Source: UBA5336 sp038745855
Lineage (GTDB): Bacteria; Pseudomonadota; Alphaproteobacteria; Caulobacterales; Hyphomonadaceae
Length of the DNA stretch: 64,000 bases
NCBI GenBank assembly: GCA_038745855.1
Contig: JBCDLC010000004.1
Span: 1 to 64,000, forward strand
Direction: 5' to 3'
The position numbers and the translations under genes are program-made. Shown piece by piece: positions 7,853 through 16,694 of the stretch; positions within the stretch are counted from its first letter, which is position 1, and each line of letters begins with the position of its first letter. The notes under the pieces were generated by a model. That model searched no databases. It saw nothing but the letters and a program-made list of their open reading frames with translations, and was not told the origin of the DNA.

Positions 7853-9835
7853 CTACTGGATCGTGGTTGACTGTTTGGTGATGCGGGCGCGGCGGCGGCA
7901 GTCGTAGTCCAGCCGTTCGTCGCCGCAGAAGTCCGGCCAGGCGTCGCTTTCAAGCCAGTAGTCGACCAGTCCGAATTTCGCGGCCATGGGCCAGAAGCGT
8001 GGGTCTTTTCGGAACGCCTCCATTTCGGGATAGAAGAAGACCACCGTGACGGACGCCATGTCGGTTGGGAATTCGTCCATGGCCGCAAACGAGGCGTCGA
8101 GGTCACCGAGAACCGCATACATCCGTGCCCGCCAGTCGGCCTGGACGTCCGATCCGCAGGCAGCCGCAAACGCGGCTAAGTCCGGTTGTTCCACGAGGCG
8201 TGCCTCGCCAAAGGCCCTGGCGCAGACCACGAGGTGATCTTCTATCGGTGAACGGCGGGCGACGACGCGGTCGAGATAGTCGAGCCCGGCAGCGGCATCG
8301 CCGTTGAAGAGTTCGACCTGGAGCTTGCGCCAGTAGAGCTCCCACCAGTCAGGATTGTCGCGCGCAACCCGGTCGAATTCCTGGTGCGCGCGCGTTCGGT
8401 TTCCGAGAATGCTGTGCATCAGCGCAAACTGGGTGCGCACATATACGTCATAGGGATCGATGGCGAGCGAGCGCGCGAGGAGCCGCTGCGCCTCGGCAAT
8501 CCGGCCCATGCGGCGATACTGGTAGGCGAGATTCGTGATGGCAAGCGGAGGCGCGTGGGATGAGCGGCTTGCCGCTTCCAAGTGACCGATATGCTTGAGC
8601 GGCTCGTCCTTCGACGCGCTGATCGCAGCGTGGGCCAGGTGCGCATAGGGACTGTCGGGCGCTCTCGAGAGGGCCTGGTCAGCGAGCGCCTCGGCCTGGC
8701 CGAACTGGTCCTGCCGGGTTTCGTCGTCGATATATTCGTCCCACATGGCTTGCTCGGCCAGCGCCCAGGCGTGCAGGGCCTGTGCCGTCGGACGCCCGGG
8801 TTCGCGCTGCAAGATCGCTTCGGTGAAGGCGGGCAGGTTTTTCATTTGCGCCTTCTCCCGGGTGGCGCGGCAGAAGCGGGCATATTGGCGGAAGGCAACG
8901 CTGTCGGCCTCCAGCGCATCACCGCGGATGCCGAGTGCGCACCGAACGGTCCAGGCGACACTGGCCCCGATCTGGCTGGACAGGAAGGCCGTCTCATCGG
9001 GGTCGCGCTCGAAGGTTTCGGACCACACAACGACGCCTTCAGCGGCATCGAACAATTCGACGATGGCGCGATGGACGGTGCCCGTTTCTTCGAGCTGTCC
9101 ACGAACGGTGAACTCGGCACGGGTCTGGGCTGCGGCGCCAGCAATTGCTGTCTCCAGGCCCGCATCGGAAAGGATGGCCGTCATGTTCGCGGGCATGGAT
9201 CCGGCGAGGGCCTGTAGTCCAGGATCGGTCGAGCCGGTCTGAAAGGCGCCGACCTCGATCCGTCCAGCCGCGACGGTGCGTGCTAGCAGCGTCTGCGCCA
9301 CGTCTTCGGCTTCGGGAGACGGCTGGTTCAGCAGCGGAATGGCGAGCATGCCCATGATGAGTGCGGCGGCTGCGGCGGCGAAGGCCAAACGGGGCGTGCT
9401 GGTCCAGCCTTTCCGTTTCGGGTGCAGCGTCTCGCCGCGCTCAGCTTTGCTTTCGATCGTCCGGTTGGTGAGCGGTTCGGTCGCTGTCGCCTTGTCGAGC
9501 GGTGTTGCGGCAGCAATCAACCGGTAGCCGCGCTTGGGAACGGTTTCGATCACGCGGCGGATGCCATGGCTATCGCCGAATGCCTTGCGCAGGAGCGAGA
9601 TCGCGCGTGTCAGCCGCTCATCGCCGCCATATTCGGCCTGCCAAACGGCATCGACCAGATCCTTTCGGGACACGACATCGCCGGCATGGGCCAGAAGCAC
9701 GAGCAGAACGTCCATGACCATTGGCTCGACACAGGTCTCACCACCGGGGCCGGAGATGGTTAGTCCGCTCGGGTCAACGATGGCGCCGTCAACCCGCCAG
9801 CATGTGCGTTCGAAATCAGGTTCTGTCATGTCCAT
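7853..9835 (-). CDS. membrane-anchored winged-helix regulator with TPR domain
   Basis: About 660 residues. The N-terminal OmpR/CadC-type winged-helix DNA-binding domain is at roughly 10-107 (ending in VPKRGYRL). A single transmembrane helix follows at about 149-169, then a large periplasmic part with TPR-like helical repeats and an AdenylCyclase-associated-like region. The architecture resembles ToxR/CadC one-component sensors. The start at 9835 (or 9829) precedes the winged helix directly; a longer frame adds 29 unconserved residues. It is divergent from a UrcA-like gene, which may be its target. The signal is unknown. Confidence 0.85.
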   Translation of the reverse strand: MDMTEPDFERTCWRVDGAIVDPSGLTISGPGGETCVEPMVMDVLLVLLAHAGDVVSRKDLVDAVWQAEYGGDERLTRAISLLRKAFGDSHGIRRVIETVPKRGYRLIAAATPLDKATATEPLTNRTIESKAERGETLHPKRKGWTSTPRLAFAAAAAALIMGMLAIPLLNQPSPEAEDVAQTLLARTVAAGRIEVGAFQTGSTDPGLQALAGSMPANMTAILSDAGLETAIAGAAAQTRAEFTVRGQLEETGTVHRAIVELFDAAEGVVVWSETFERDPDETAFLSSQIGASVAWTVRCALGIRGDALEADSVAFRQYARFCRATREKAQMKNLPAFTEAILQREPGRPTAQALHAWALAEQAMWDEYIDDETRQDQFGQAEALADQALSRAPDSPYAHLAHAAISASKDEPLKHIGHLEAASRSSHAPPLAITNLAYQYRRMGRIAEAQRLLARSLAIDPYDVYVRTQFALMHSILGNRTRAHQEFDRVARDNPDWWELYWRKLQVELFNGDAAAGLDYLDRVVARRSPIEDHLVVCARAFGEARLVEQPDLAAFAAACGSDVQADWRARMYAVLGDLDASFAAMDEFPTDMASVTVVFFYPEMEAFRKDPRFWPMAAKFGLVDYWLESDAWPDFCGDERLDYDCRRRARITKQSTTIQ

Positions 9836-9910
9836 AGCGCTGCCAGTCGAACTGCGCCCGCTACCTCGTCCCGACGCCAGTATGGCAAGGAATACGCCTG
9901 AGCGCGATGG

Positions 9911-9924
9911 TTTTGCATGCAAAA
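9911..9924. promoter_or_regulatory. perfect 14-base palindrome between regulator and urcA-like gene
   Basis: TTTTGCATGCAAAA is a perfect inverted repeat about 75 bases upstream of the regulator start and 170 bases upstream of the UrcA-like gene. The region 9836-10094 (259 bases) otherwise holds only an AGGAGG ribosome-binding site at 10081-10086. The palindrome could be the operator of the divergent CadC-like regulator. Confidence 0.4.
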
Positions 9925-10094
9925 ATTACGCATGAAAACAAAGGCCTCACATATCCCTCAGAAAAGGCCCGCATCGCGGGCAGGATTTCAGGCGCCCGAT
10001 CCGCTCCTCTCGGTTTGGTCGGACCAACGACGCTCTCCGCAAAGGAGATTTCAGTCCCGGCGACCAGAAGACGAAACCCGAGGAGGAAACCCCG

Positions 10095-10478
10095 ATGATC
10101 CACAAACCAACCCGCACCGCTTCGACACACTCCCGGCCGATCCGCCTTGTGGTTCCGACGATGCTTGCCGCCTTGCTTGCTGGCGGTCTGGCATCGGCGC
10201 AGACGGCCACGTTCAGGCTCGACCGTACCGAGGCGCCCGAAAAGATCTATGAGCGGTTCGAGAAAGTCGCCGCTGCCGCTTGCCATGACGCGGTTCGGTC
10301 CGAGGGCCCGATGGCCCTGAATACCAGCATCGAACGCCGCGAACGCTGTACGGCCGACCTTCTTGGCCAGGCCATCGAACAGGCCAGGATTCCGGCGCTT
10401 GCGGCCATCCATGCCGGCGAGGGTCCAGCGCTGTCCGGCGCGACCTTGGCCCAAGTCACAGGCACGGCTTCCGAATAA
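10095..10478 (+). CDS. UrcA family exported protein
   Basis: 127 residues with an N-terminal signal peptide (basic start, hydrophobic core about 17-34, cleavage near SAQ-TA). The mature part has two cysteines about 40 residues apart and the pattern EKIYERFEKVAAAAC, as in UrcA proteins of alphaproteobacteria. Function unknown. A strong AGGAGG lies nine bases before the ATG. A strong terminator follows, so it is a monocistronic unit. Confidence 0.75.
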   Translation: MIHKPTRTASTHSRPIRLVVPTMLAALLAGGLASAQTATFRLDRTEAPEKIYERFEKVAAAACHDAVRSEGPMALNTSIERRERCTADLLGQAIEQARIPALAAIHAGEGPALSGATLAQVTGTASE

Positions 10479-10507
10479 CCCCCGAAGAAAAGCCTCACAT
10501 TTACCTA

Positions 10508-10541
10508 GGGACCGCGCGACTTCGTGCGCGGTCCCTTTTCT
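10508..10541 (+). terminator. intrinsic terminator after urcA-like gene
   Basis: A perfect ten-base GC-rich stem (GGGACCGCGC / GCGCGGTCCC) with an eight-base loop, followed by TTTTCTTTT. It lies 30 bases past the UrcA-like stop. Confidence 0.9.
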
Positions 10542-10627
10542 TTTGGTCAACCGAAACGTGCCTACAACGACTGTTGCAACAGCGTCGTTTTAGACATTTT
10601 ATCCACAGAGCACGACAGGAGGACCAG

Positions 10628-12424
10628 ATGGGCGCTTTGACCGATCTCACGATGAACTGGAAATCGCTGACAGGTCTCAGGCGTACCCTCAAGGCGATCG
10701 GTGACGTCGACCCGGATGGCTACACGCTCATCGCTGATGACCTTGAGGCTTCAGTGGACAAGCACGGCGCCAATGTTGCCTTTCGTTTCGAAGGCAAGAT
10801 CCTGACCTATAATGAGTTCGAGGCGATCGCGAACCGGGTCGCGAATTGGGCCCTTTCCCAGGGACTGACCGCCGGTGACGTGGTTGCCCTCTACATGGAA
10901 AACCGCCCCGAATATGTGGCGACGTGGTTTGGACTGTCGAAAATTGGCGTCGTAACGGCGCTGATCAATCACAATCTGACCGATGACTCCCTTGCCCACT
11001 GCGTGAACATTGCCGATGCGAAAGCCGTCATCAGCGGCGCTGAGCAAGATGAAGGCCTCGCGTCGGCGATTGACCTTTTCGAGAACGAGCCGGCGCTCTG
11101 GACCTGGGATGGCACGCCGACCAATCGGATCATGGACCTTGGCACCGCTTTGGATGAGGTATCCGATGAGCGGCCCGAACATCGCCATCGGGAAGGGATC
11201 AAGGCGGGGGAGCTGGCGCTCTATGTCTACACGTCTGGAACCACGGGCCTGCCCAAAGCGGCCAGGCTGACCCATGCGCGGACCCAGGGCATGATGCGCA
11301 CGTTCATCGGCCCCTGCCGGGTGACCCAAACAGATCGCGTTTACGTCACCCTGCCGCTTTACCACGGCACGGGCGGCATCTGCGGCGTCGGGATTGCGCT
11401 CAATACGGGCGCCTGTGTGATTTTGCGGCGGAAATTTTCCGCAAGCGCATTTTGGGACGACGTGACAGACCAGGGCGCGACCGTCTTTTCGTACATTGGC
11501 GAATTGTGCCGGTATCTCTTGAACCAGCCGACCCACCCGAAAGAGCGGGCACATCGGCTTCGGACGGGGTTTGGAAACGGTCTGCGTCCTGAAATCTGGC
11601 AGGAGTTCTTTGACCGCTTCAATATTCCGCATCTGGCCGAGTTCTACGGGTCAACCGAGGGCAATGTGTCGTTTGTGAACGTGGATGGTAAAATCGGCGC
11701 AGTGGGCAGGATCCCTCCATTCCTCAAATCAAAGTTCGAGAACGTCAAATTCGTAAAGTTTGACATTGAAACCGAAGAGCCCGTGCGGGGGCCCGATGGA
11801 CTCTGCATCGAGTGCGATCCTGATGAGCCGGGCGAGGCGATTGGCCGAATCAGCGACGACGTTCGCGAACGCTTCGAAGGTTATAATGACGAAAGCGCGA
11901 CGAAGAAGAAAATACTGCGCGACGTATTGAAACCGGGTGATACCTGGTTCCGGACCGGTGATCTCATGCGCAAGGATGCCGGCGGCTGGATCTATTTCGT
12001 GGATCGCATCGGGGACACTTTCCGCTGGAAGGGAGAGAATGTGGCCACCAACGAGGTCGGCGATGTGCTGTCGCAATTCGACGGTATTGAGCATGCCAAT
12101 GTCTACGGCGTCCCCGTGCCGGGCACCGATGGCAAGGCGGGAATGGCGGCGATCACGGCGCCGAAGCCACTCGATATGGATGCCTTGTCTGCGCACTTGA
12201 CAGAGCGGCTCCCGCCATACGCACGGCCGCTGTTCATTCGGATCCAGACCGAGGCGGAGACGACAGGAACGTTCAAGTATCGGAAGGTGGACCTGGTCAA
12301 TGAGGGTTTCGACCCAGAGGCTGTGAGCGATCCCCTCTTCTTCATTGATCCGAGCAAGGGGACCTATGTTCCGCTATCAGCAGCCGAGCACAAAGGCATC
12401 CTCGACGGCCAATACAAGTTCTGA
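10628..12424 (+). CDS. long/very-long-chain acyl-CoA synthetase, FATP type
   Basis: Activates fatty acids to acyl-CoA with ATP. 598 residues. The AMP-binding motif YTSGTTGLPKAA lies at about 200-212. The FATP/VLACS-type segment FGNGLRPEIWQEF is about residue 316-328, and the FYGSTEGN motif follows. The start at 10628 has AGGAGG seven bases upstream; the longer frame adds 18 residues with no support. Similar proteins are annotated FadD6 or FATP. It is preceded by an independent terminator, so it is expected to have its own promoter in 10542-10615. Confidence 0.9.
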   Translation: MGALTDLTMNWKSLTGLRRTLKAIGDVDPDGYTLIADDLEASVDKHGANVAFRFEGKILTYNEFEAIANRVANWALSQGLTAGDVVALYMENRPEYVATWFGLSKIGVVTALINHNLTDDSLAHCVNIADAKAVISGAEQDEGLASAIDLFENEPALWTWDGTPTNRIMDLGTALDEVSDERPEHRHREGIKAGELALYVYTSGTTGLPKAARLTHARTQGMMRTFIGPCRVTQTDRVYVTLPLYHGTGGICGVGIALNTGACVILRRKFSASAFWDDVTDQGATVFSYIGELCRYLLNQPTHPKERAHRLRTGFGNGLRPEIWQEFFDRFNIPHLAEFYGSTEGNVSFVNVDGKIGAVGRIPPFLKSKFENVKFVKFDIETEEPVRGPDGLCIECDPDEPGEAIGRISDDVRERFEGYNDESATKKKILRDVLKPGDTWFRTGDLMRKDAGGWIYFVDRIGDTFRWKGENVATNEVGDVLSQFDGIEHANVYGVPVPGTDGKAGMAAITAPKPLDMDALSAHLTERLPPYARPLFIRIQTEAETTGTFKYRKVDLVNEGFDPEAVSDPLFFIDPSKGTYVPLSAAEHKGILDGQYKF

Positions 12425-12461
12425 CGGTCTTTAGAGGCTGCGGCACTCGACCGGGAGGCCG

Positions 12462-13424
12462 TTAGGCGACACCCGCCTTCAGGAAGTCGTGCATGTGCAC
12501 GATGCCGGCCGGTCGGCCGTGTTCATCGACGGCGATGAGCTGGCTGATCTTGCGGTCATTCATCAGGGCGAGCGCGGCTGATGCCAGCGTCTCAGGCGTT
12601 GCTGTCACCGGGCCCCTGGTCATGACGTCGTCAATAGAACCGCCCTGCTCGCCTTTGGCCACGAGCCGGAGCAAGTCGCCGTCGGTAAGGATGCCGGTGA
12701 GCGCGCCCGATGCCCCCGTTACGCCGACGCAGCCAAACCGCTTTTCCGACATTTCCATGAGCGCATCGGCAAGGGCTGTTCCCTCCCGTACGAGGGGGAT
12801 GTCTTCTCCACCGTGCATGATATCCGAGACCCGCAACAGGAGCGCGCCGAGCTTGCCGCCCGGATGGAAGGTCTTGAAGTCCTCGGCCGTGAAGCCCCGT
12901 CGTTCCAGAACGGCGACGGCCAGGGCATCGCCAAGCGCCATCATCAGCGTGGTTGAGGTGGTTGGCGCGCGGGTTTCGCCACAAGCCTCCTCCGCGTTGG
13001 GGATCAGAAGCAGCGTGTCACCGGCGCGGCCGAGCATGCTGTCGGCATCGGCCGTCATGGAGAGAAGCGGGATATCAAAGCGCCGTGTGTAGGCGATAAG
13101 GTCTGTCAGCTCCTTGGTTTCACCCGATTTTGAGAGAGCGATGACCACATCGCCGGAGGACACCATGCCCAGGTCGCCATGGCTGGCCTCGGTTGGATGG
13201 ACGAAGAGCGATGGTGTTCCTGTCGAAGCCAGTGTCGCGGAAATCTTGCGGGCCACGTGCCCTGACTTGCCGACGCCGGCGACGACAATCCGACCTTTCG
13301 CGGCATGGACCGCGTTCACAGCGGCAATGAAGTCGTCGCCCAGGCTGGCTTCCAGGGCGGCCAGTGCCGCACCTTCGAGGGCGATGACGCGTCGCCCGGC
13401 CGCAAGTGTTTCCATATCAGACAT
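12462..13424 (-). CDS. kdsD: arabinose-5-phosphate isomerase (KdsD/KpsF family)
   Basis: Interconverts ribulose-5-phosphate and arabinose-5-phosphate, the first step towards KDO of LPS. 320 residues: an N-terminal SIS sugar isomerase domain (about 30-185, with VGKSGHVARK and TEASHGDLGM) and two C-terminal CBS repeats (about 205-320). It is the second gene of a minus-strand pair, six bases after an exported hypothetical. Length and domain order match the family exactly. Confidence 0.95.
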   Translation of the reverse strand: MSDMETLAAGRRVIALEGAALAALEASLGDDFIAAVNAVHAAKGRIVVAGVGKSGHVARKISATLASTGTPSLFVHPTEASHGDLGMVSSGDVVIALSKSGETKELTDLIAYTRRFDIPLLSMTADADSMLGRAGDTLLLIPNAEEACGETRAPTTSTTLMMALGDALAVAVLERRGFTAEDFKTFHPGGKLGALLLRVSDIMHGGEDIPLVREGTALADALMEMSEKRFGCVGVTGASGALTGILTDGDLLRLVAKGEQGGSIDDVMTRGPVTATPETLASAALALMNDRKISQLIAVDEHGRPAGIVHMHDFLKAGVA

Positions 13425-13430
13425 GACGGC

Positions 13431-14021
13431 TTACTCCGACCACCGCTTGCGCCGCGTGAACGTCACCTTTTCAACGAGCAGCGTTCGGCTCTTGTCTGGA
13501 ACAATTGGCCGGATCGCAAGGTAGTCCAGACCCTGTTCGCCGGTTCTGACCGGAACGTTGTAGGTGAAGGTGTAGTCATCATAATCTGGTTTGAGGTCAA
13601 ACACTTGCCAGCCGGACTCCTCACCGCGGCCGGTCGAGTAATTCACTCGGAATTGGGTTGCGCCGCGGGTTGGGCCCGGCTTTGCCCGCACGGTGATATC
13701 CAATTCGTAGCCCGAAAACTGGACTTCCAAGTCCGCGGCCAAGGGGAAGTGGGGCCCAAACACCGGGTCTTCAGAGAGAGTGTCGACATCGACGCCGATC
13801 TCGATGGCGCTGGTGGCGCCGGTATCAATGAGGGCGAGCGACGCGTCACCGCCGGGCTGCATGCGATTGATCTGCAGACCGCTCACAGTGACGGTGCTGT
13901 ATTCGCCGTTGCCGACGCTGACCGGCCCAGATGGCAGCGCGCCAAACGCGGGCGACATGGCCACGAAAACCAAGGCGCCTGCGAGCATGGCAGCGATTGG
14001 GTAGAAATAGAGATCCCTCAA
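13431..14021 (-). CDS. hypothetical membrane-anchored beta-rich protein
   Basis: 196 residues from a TTG start, the only start codon available after an upstream in-frame stop. One N-terminal hydrophobic helix (about 8-28) is followed by a beta-rich exported domain with many Thr/Val strands and a WQVFDLKPDYDDYTF segment reminiscent of carbohydrate-binding beta sandwiches; no family is recognised. It sits six bases upstream of kdsD and is likely co-transcribed, so an envelope polysaccharide connection is possible. The usual kdsD neighbour LptC was considered, but the motifs do not fit. Confidence 0.7.
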   Translation of the reverse strand: MRDLYFYPIAAMLAGALVFVAMSPAFGALPSGPVSVGNGEYSTVTVSGLQINRMQPGGDASLALIDTGATSAIEIGVDVDTLSEDPVFGPHFPLAADLEVQFSGYELDITVRAKPGPTRGATQFRVNYSTGRGEESGWQVFDLKPDYDDYTFTYNVPVRTGEQGLDYLAIRPIVPDKSRTLLVEKVTFTRRKRWSE

Positions 14022-14245
14022 ACCGGTGAATCCTGTTCCGGGAGGCGCCGCCTCCTTCGTTTGTCCGTTGGTCGCCTGTTAACAAGACAAACTGGGGTTT
14101 GGCGAGGGAGGCAGATCAGGCGCAGCGGGCCCCGTTGTTTGCCGGCCGTTTGAAACAGTTTTGTCTAGCCGCGTTGATCGACACCCTACAGGCTTGGTAG
14201 TTGCACTCCAACGCCGCGTAAATCCCAGTCCGGAACGGAGCAGCC
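14022..14245. promoter_or_regulatory. divergent intergenic region with short hairpin
   Basis: A 224-base space between the hypothetical (minus) and gpmA (plus) that must carry both promoters. A six-base stem, GGAGGC/GCCTCC with a three-base loop, lies at 14041-14055, in the leader of the minus-strand gene. No clear -10/-35 boxes could be assigned. Confidence 0.4.
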
Positions 14246-14959
14246 ATGACCACCCTCGCCCTCATTCGCCACGGCCAGAGTCAATGGAACTTGCAAAATC
14301 GCTTTACGGGTTGGTGGGACGCGGACCTTACGGAAAAGGGCGAGGCCGAGGCCAAGGCGTCGGGTGCGTCATTGAAAGCGGTGGATGCCGATTTCCGCCA
14401 AGCCTATGCGAGTTTTCAAACGCGCGCGATCCGCACCCTGTGGCTAGCCTTGACGGAAATGGATCGTGCCTGGATGCCCGTTGACAAGCACTGGCGCCTG
14501 AACGAGCGCCATTATGGCGGCCTCACCGGTCTCGATAAGGCCGAGACGGCGGCGAAGCATGGGGACGAACAAGTCCATATCTGGCGACGCAGTTATGACA
14601 TTCCTCCGCCCCCGTTGGATGCCGGCAGTGCCTTCGATCTCGCAGGTGACCCGCGCTATGAAGGCGTTCCAGTCCCCTCCGCCGAAAGCCTGAAGCTGAC
14701 CCTGGAGCGGGTGCTTCCCTATTGGGACGAAACCATCGCGCCAGGCCTCGGCGCGGGCACGGACACGATCATCGCAGCGCATGGAAATTCGCTTCGTGCG
14801 TTGGTCAAACACCTGTTCCGCGTCCCTGACGAGACGATCACGCAGGTCGAGATCCCGACGGGCAACCCGCTTGTCATTACGCTTGACGATCAACTGGCGC
14901 CTACCGCCGCGCGCTATCTCGACGAAAGCCGTGCGAAAGCTCTGCCGGCGCTGCCGTGA
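14246..14959 (+). CDS. gpmA: 2,3-bisphosphoglycerate-dependent phosphoglycerate mutase
   Basis: Interconverts 3- and 2-phosphoglycerate in glycolysis and gluconeogenesis. 237 residues. The phosphohistidine motif LIRHGQSQWN is at residues 6-15, followed by NRFTGWWD, and the second histidine lies in AAHGNSLRALVKHL (about 178). The stop overlaps the following deaminase gene by four bases (GTGA), so the two are translationally coupled. Confidence 0.95.
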   Translation: MTTLALIRHGQSQWNLQNRFTGWWDADLTEKGEAEAKASGASLKAVDADFRQAYASFQTRAIRTLWLALTEMDRAWMPVDKHWRLNERHYGGLTGLDKAETAAKHGDEQVHIWRRSYDIPPPPLDAGSAFDLAGDPRYEGVPVPSAESLKLTLERVLPYWDETIAPGLGAGTDTIIAAHGNSLRALVKHLFRVPDETITQVEIPTGNPLVITLDDQLAPTAARYLDESRAKALPALP

Positions 14960-15807
14960 CTTATGTGTTCTCCGGCCTGATCGGGTTTGAACGGTCGCTG
15001 CCCTGGGGCTGGCTGATGGAGCGGCTGGGTGGCGTTCAGGCCGACGTGGACAGGCCGTTTAGCGGCAGGGTGCATGCGCTGGGGGCCGACTACAGGCTGC
15101 ACGAACCGGCCGATTGGGAACGCGCGATCCTGATGGATTTCAGTGCCAAGGCTGGAGGTATACCCCTGATCGGTTTGATCGTCGAGTGTTTCGGCGGCGT
15201 CTGCGAACAGCGTGCGGTGCTCCTGAGGAAGGGAGAGCGGGAAGCGGCCTGGGAATCCGATGCGCAATCACCCTCTGCCCTCGAGTCCGCTCTAGGCGCA
15301 GCGGGGTACGACGTTTCGGGCGCAGCCATGCCGTTTCTCGAACGCCAGTTCTTCGGCTTCGATGACGCAGCAAACATGCGTCGCGCACTCGCCCTTGCCA
15401 GGCGAAATCATGGACGAACAGGACACAATCCATCGGTTGGATGCGTGCTGATCCATCCCAGGGGCGAATTGATCGCTGAAGCTGTCACGGCCGAAGGGGG
15501 TGCGATGCATGCCGAAGAGCAGGCGCTGGCTGAGGCTGAGACCTTGGCCCAGGGCGCAAGCGCCTTTGTGACCCTCGAACCCTGCCGCGCGCGCAGTGCG
15601 GGCGGCCTGTCCTGTAGCGAGCGCCTCCTCGCAGCGGGTGTTCGCCGGGTCGTCATCGCGATTGCCGATCCGCATCCAAACGGCGCTGGAGGTTTGGCTC
15701 GCCTTGAAGCGGCTGGCGTAGACGTGACGGTCGGCGTCTGCCGCGGTGAAGCCAACGCCCTCTACCAAGACTTCTTCGCCCGTGTCAGTAAAAGCTCAGG
15801 TTCCTGA
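14956..15807 (+). CDS. fusion of unknown domain with RibD-type deaminase
   Basis: 283 residues from a GTG start coupled to gpmA. Residues 1 to about 130 form a domain I do not recognise. Residues about 137-280 form a cytidine/RibD-type deaminase domain: NPSVGCVLI, the zinc/proton-shuttle HAEE near residue 179, and the PCX(n)C zinc cysteines in TLEPCRARSAGGLSC. The spacing in that zinc loop is longer than in classical RibD, and no RibD reductase domain follows. A riboflavin role is therefore possible but unproven; it may instead deaminate another pyrimidine or act in tRNA or nucleotide metabolism. Confidence 0.75.
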   Translation: MTYVFSGLIGFERSLPWGWLMERLGGVQADVDRPFSGRVHALGADYRLHEPADWERAILMDFSAKAGGIPLIGLIVECFGGVCEQRAVLLRKGEREAAWESDAQSPSALESALGAAGYDVSGAAMPFLERQFFGFDDAANMRRALALARRNHGRTGHNPSVGCVLIHPRGELIAEAVTAEGGAMHAEEQALAEAETLAQGASAFVTLEPCRARSAGGLSCSERLLAAGVRRVVIAIADPHPNGAGGLARLEAAGVDVTVGVCRGEANALYQDFFARVSKSSGS

Positions 15808-15857
15808 GGGGGCTTCCAGAGCCCCGATGATCACTACCAGCCGAAGAAGGCGACCCA

Positions 15858-16625
15858 TTGCCCGAGCATCGCCCCCAGCCAGCTCTCACTGTTCTCATCC
15901 CCTTCTTCAATGAGAGCGGTAACGTCCTCCCGCTCATGGATGAAATCCACACCGTGCTCGATGGCTTGGCCTTCGAAGTCATAGGGGTGAACGATTGCTC
16001 TTCCGATTCCACCGGGGCGGAGCTCGCGGAAGCGGCTGAGAAATGGCCCGAAACGGTCACAGTGCTCACCCACATCCAGCGCGCTGGTAAGTCTGCCGCT
16101 TTGTTCACCGGAATGCGGGAGGCGAGGGGGGCGTGGATACAGTTGTTGGATGGAGACGGGCAGAACGACGTTAACGACACCCGCAGGCTCTGGGACGAGG
16201 TGATCGCCCCGGCAGAGGGCCCAGGGGCGGACGCGCGTCTCGGTATGATTGCCGGGAAGCGAAACAGCCGGAACGATAGCGGTTTCAAATGGGTGCAATC
16301 GCGCATTGCGAATGGCGTGCGGCGCTTCGTTTTGAGGGACGATGCCACGGACACAGGGTGCGGGTTCAAACTGGTCCGGACCCGGGCGTTCCGGGACCTC
16401 CCTTTCTTTGCATCCATGCACCGGTTTCTGCCCGCGCTGGTCAAGCGCGCCGGATGGGAGGTTCGCGAAGCACTGGTCAACGATCGACCCAGGTGGCACG
16501 GCACGTCGAAATACGGGTTCTGGGGCCGGTTTGGTGCAGGGCTATTCGACCTTCTCGGCATGTTCTGGCTCATCCGCCGCGGCGGATACGGCATCGCGCG
16601 CGAAACTGACGATCCAAGGTCGTGA
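15858..16625 (+). CDS. GT2 family glycosyltransferase, dolichol-phosphate mannosyltransferase-like
   Basis: 255 residues from a TTG start with GAAGAAGG upstream; no ATG or GTG lies near the conserved N-terminus. The GT-A fold is clear: TVLIPFFNESGNV near the start, VNDCSSDST around residue 45-53, the DGDGQND catalytic aspartates near residue 98-104 and a later RWHGTSKYG block. The C-terminus is weakly hydrophobic. Proteins of this type transfer sugars to undecaprenyl or similar lipids at the cytoplasmic face. The opposite-strand frame covering the same bases is a shadow. Confidence 0.88.
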   Translation: MPEHRPQPALTVLIPFFNESGNVLPLMDEIHTVLDGLAFEVIGVNDCSSDSTGAELAEAAEKWPETVTVLTHIQRAGKSAALFTGMREARGAWIQLLDGDGQNDVNDTRRLWDEVIAPAEGPGADARLGMIAGKRNSRNDSGFKWVQSRIANGVRRFVLRDDATDTGCGFKLVRTRAFRDLPFFASMHRFLPALVKRAGWEVREALVNDRPRWHGTSKYGFWGRFGAGLFDLLGMFWLIRRGGYGIARETDDPRS

Positions 16626-16694
16626 ACGGTGCTTGACTTACCGCCGAAATTTCAGTGCAGCGGATACACAGCATAAACATGGATCGGGGACCCC

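Noticed and set aside
13431..14021. LptC next to kdsD
   Set aside because: Position fits, but the sequence lacks LptC-type conserved blocks; kept as hypothetical.
15785..16594. 269-residue minus-strand frame over the glycosyltransferase
   Set aside because: The plus strand carries clear GT2 motifs; the minus frame is Ser/Pro/Arg-rich without motifs.
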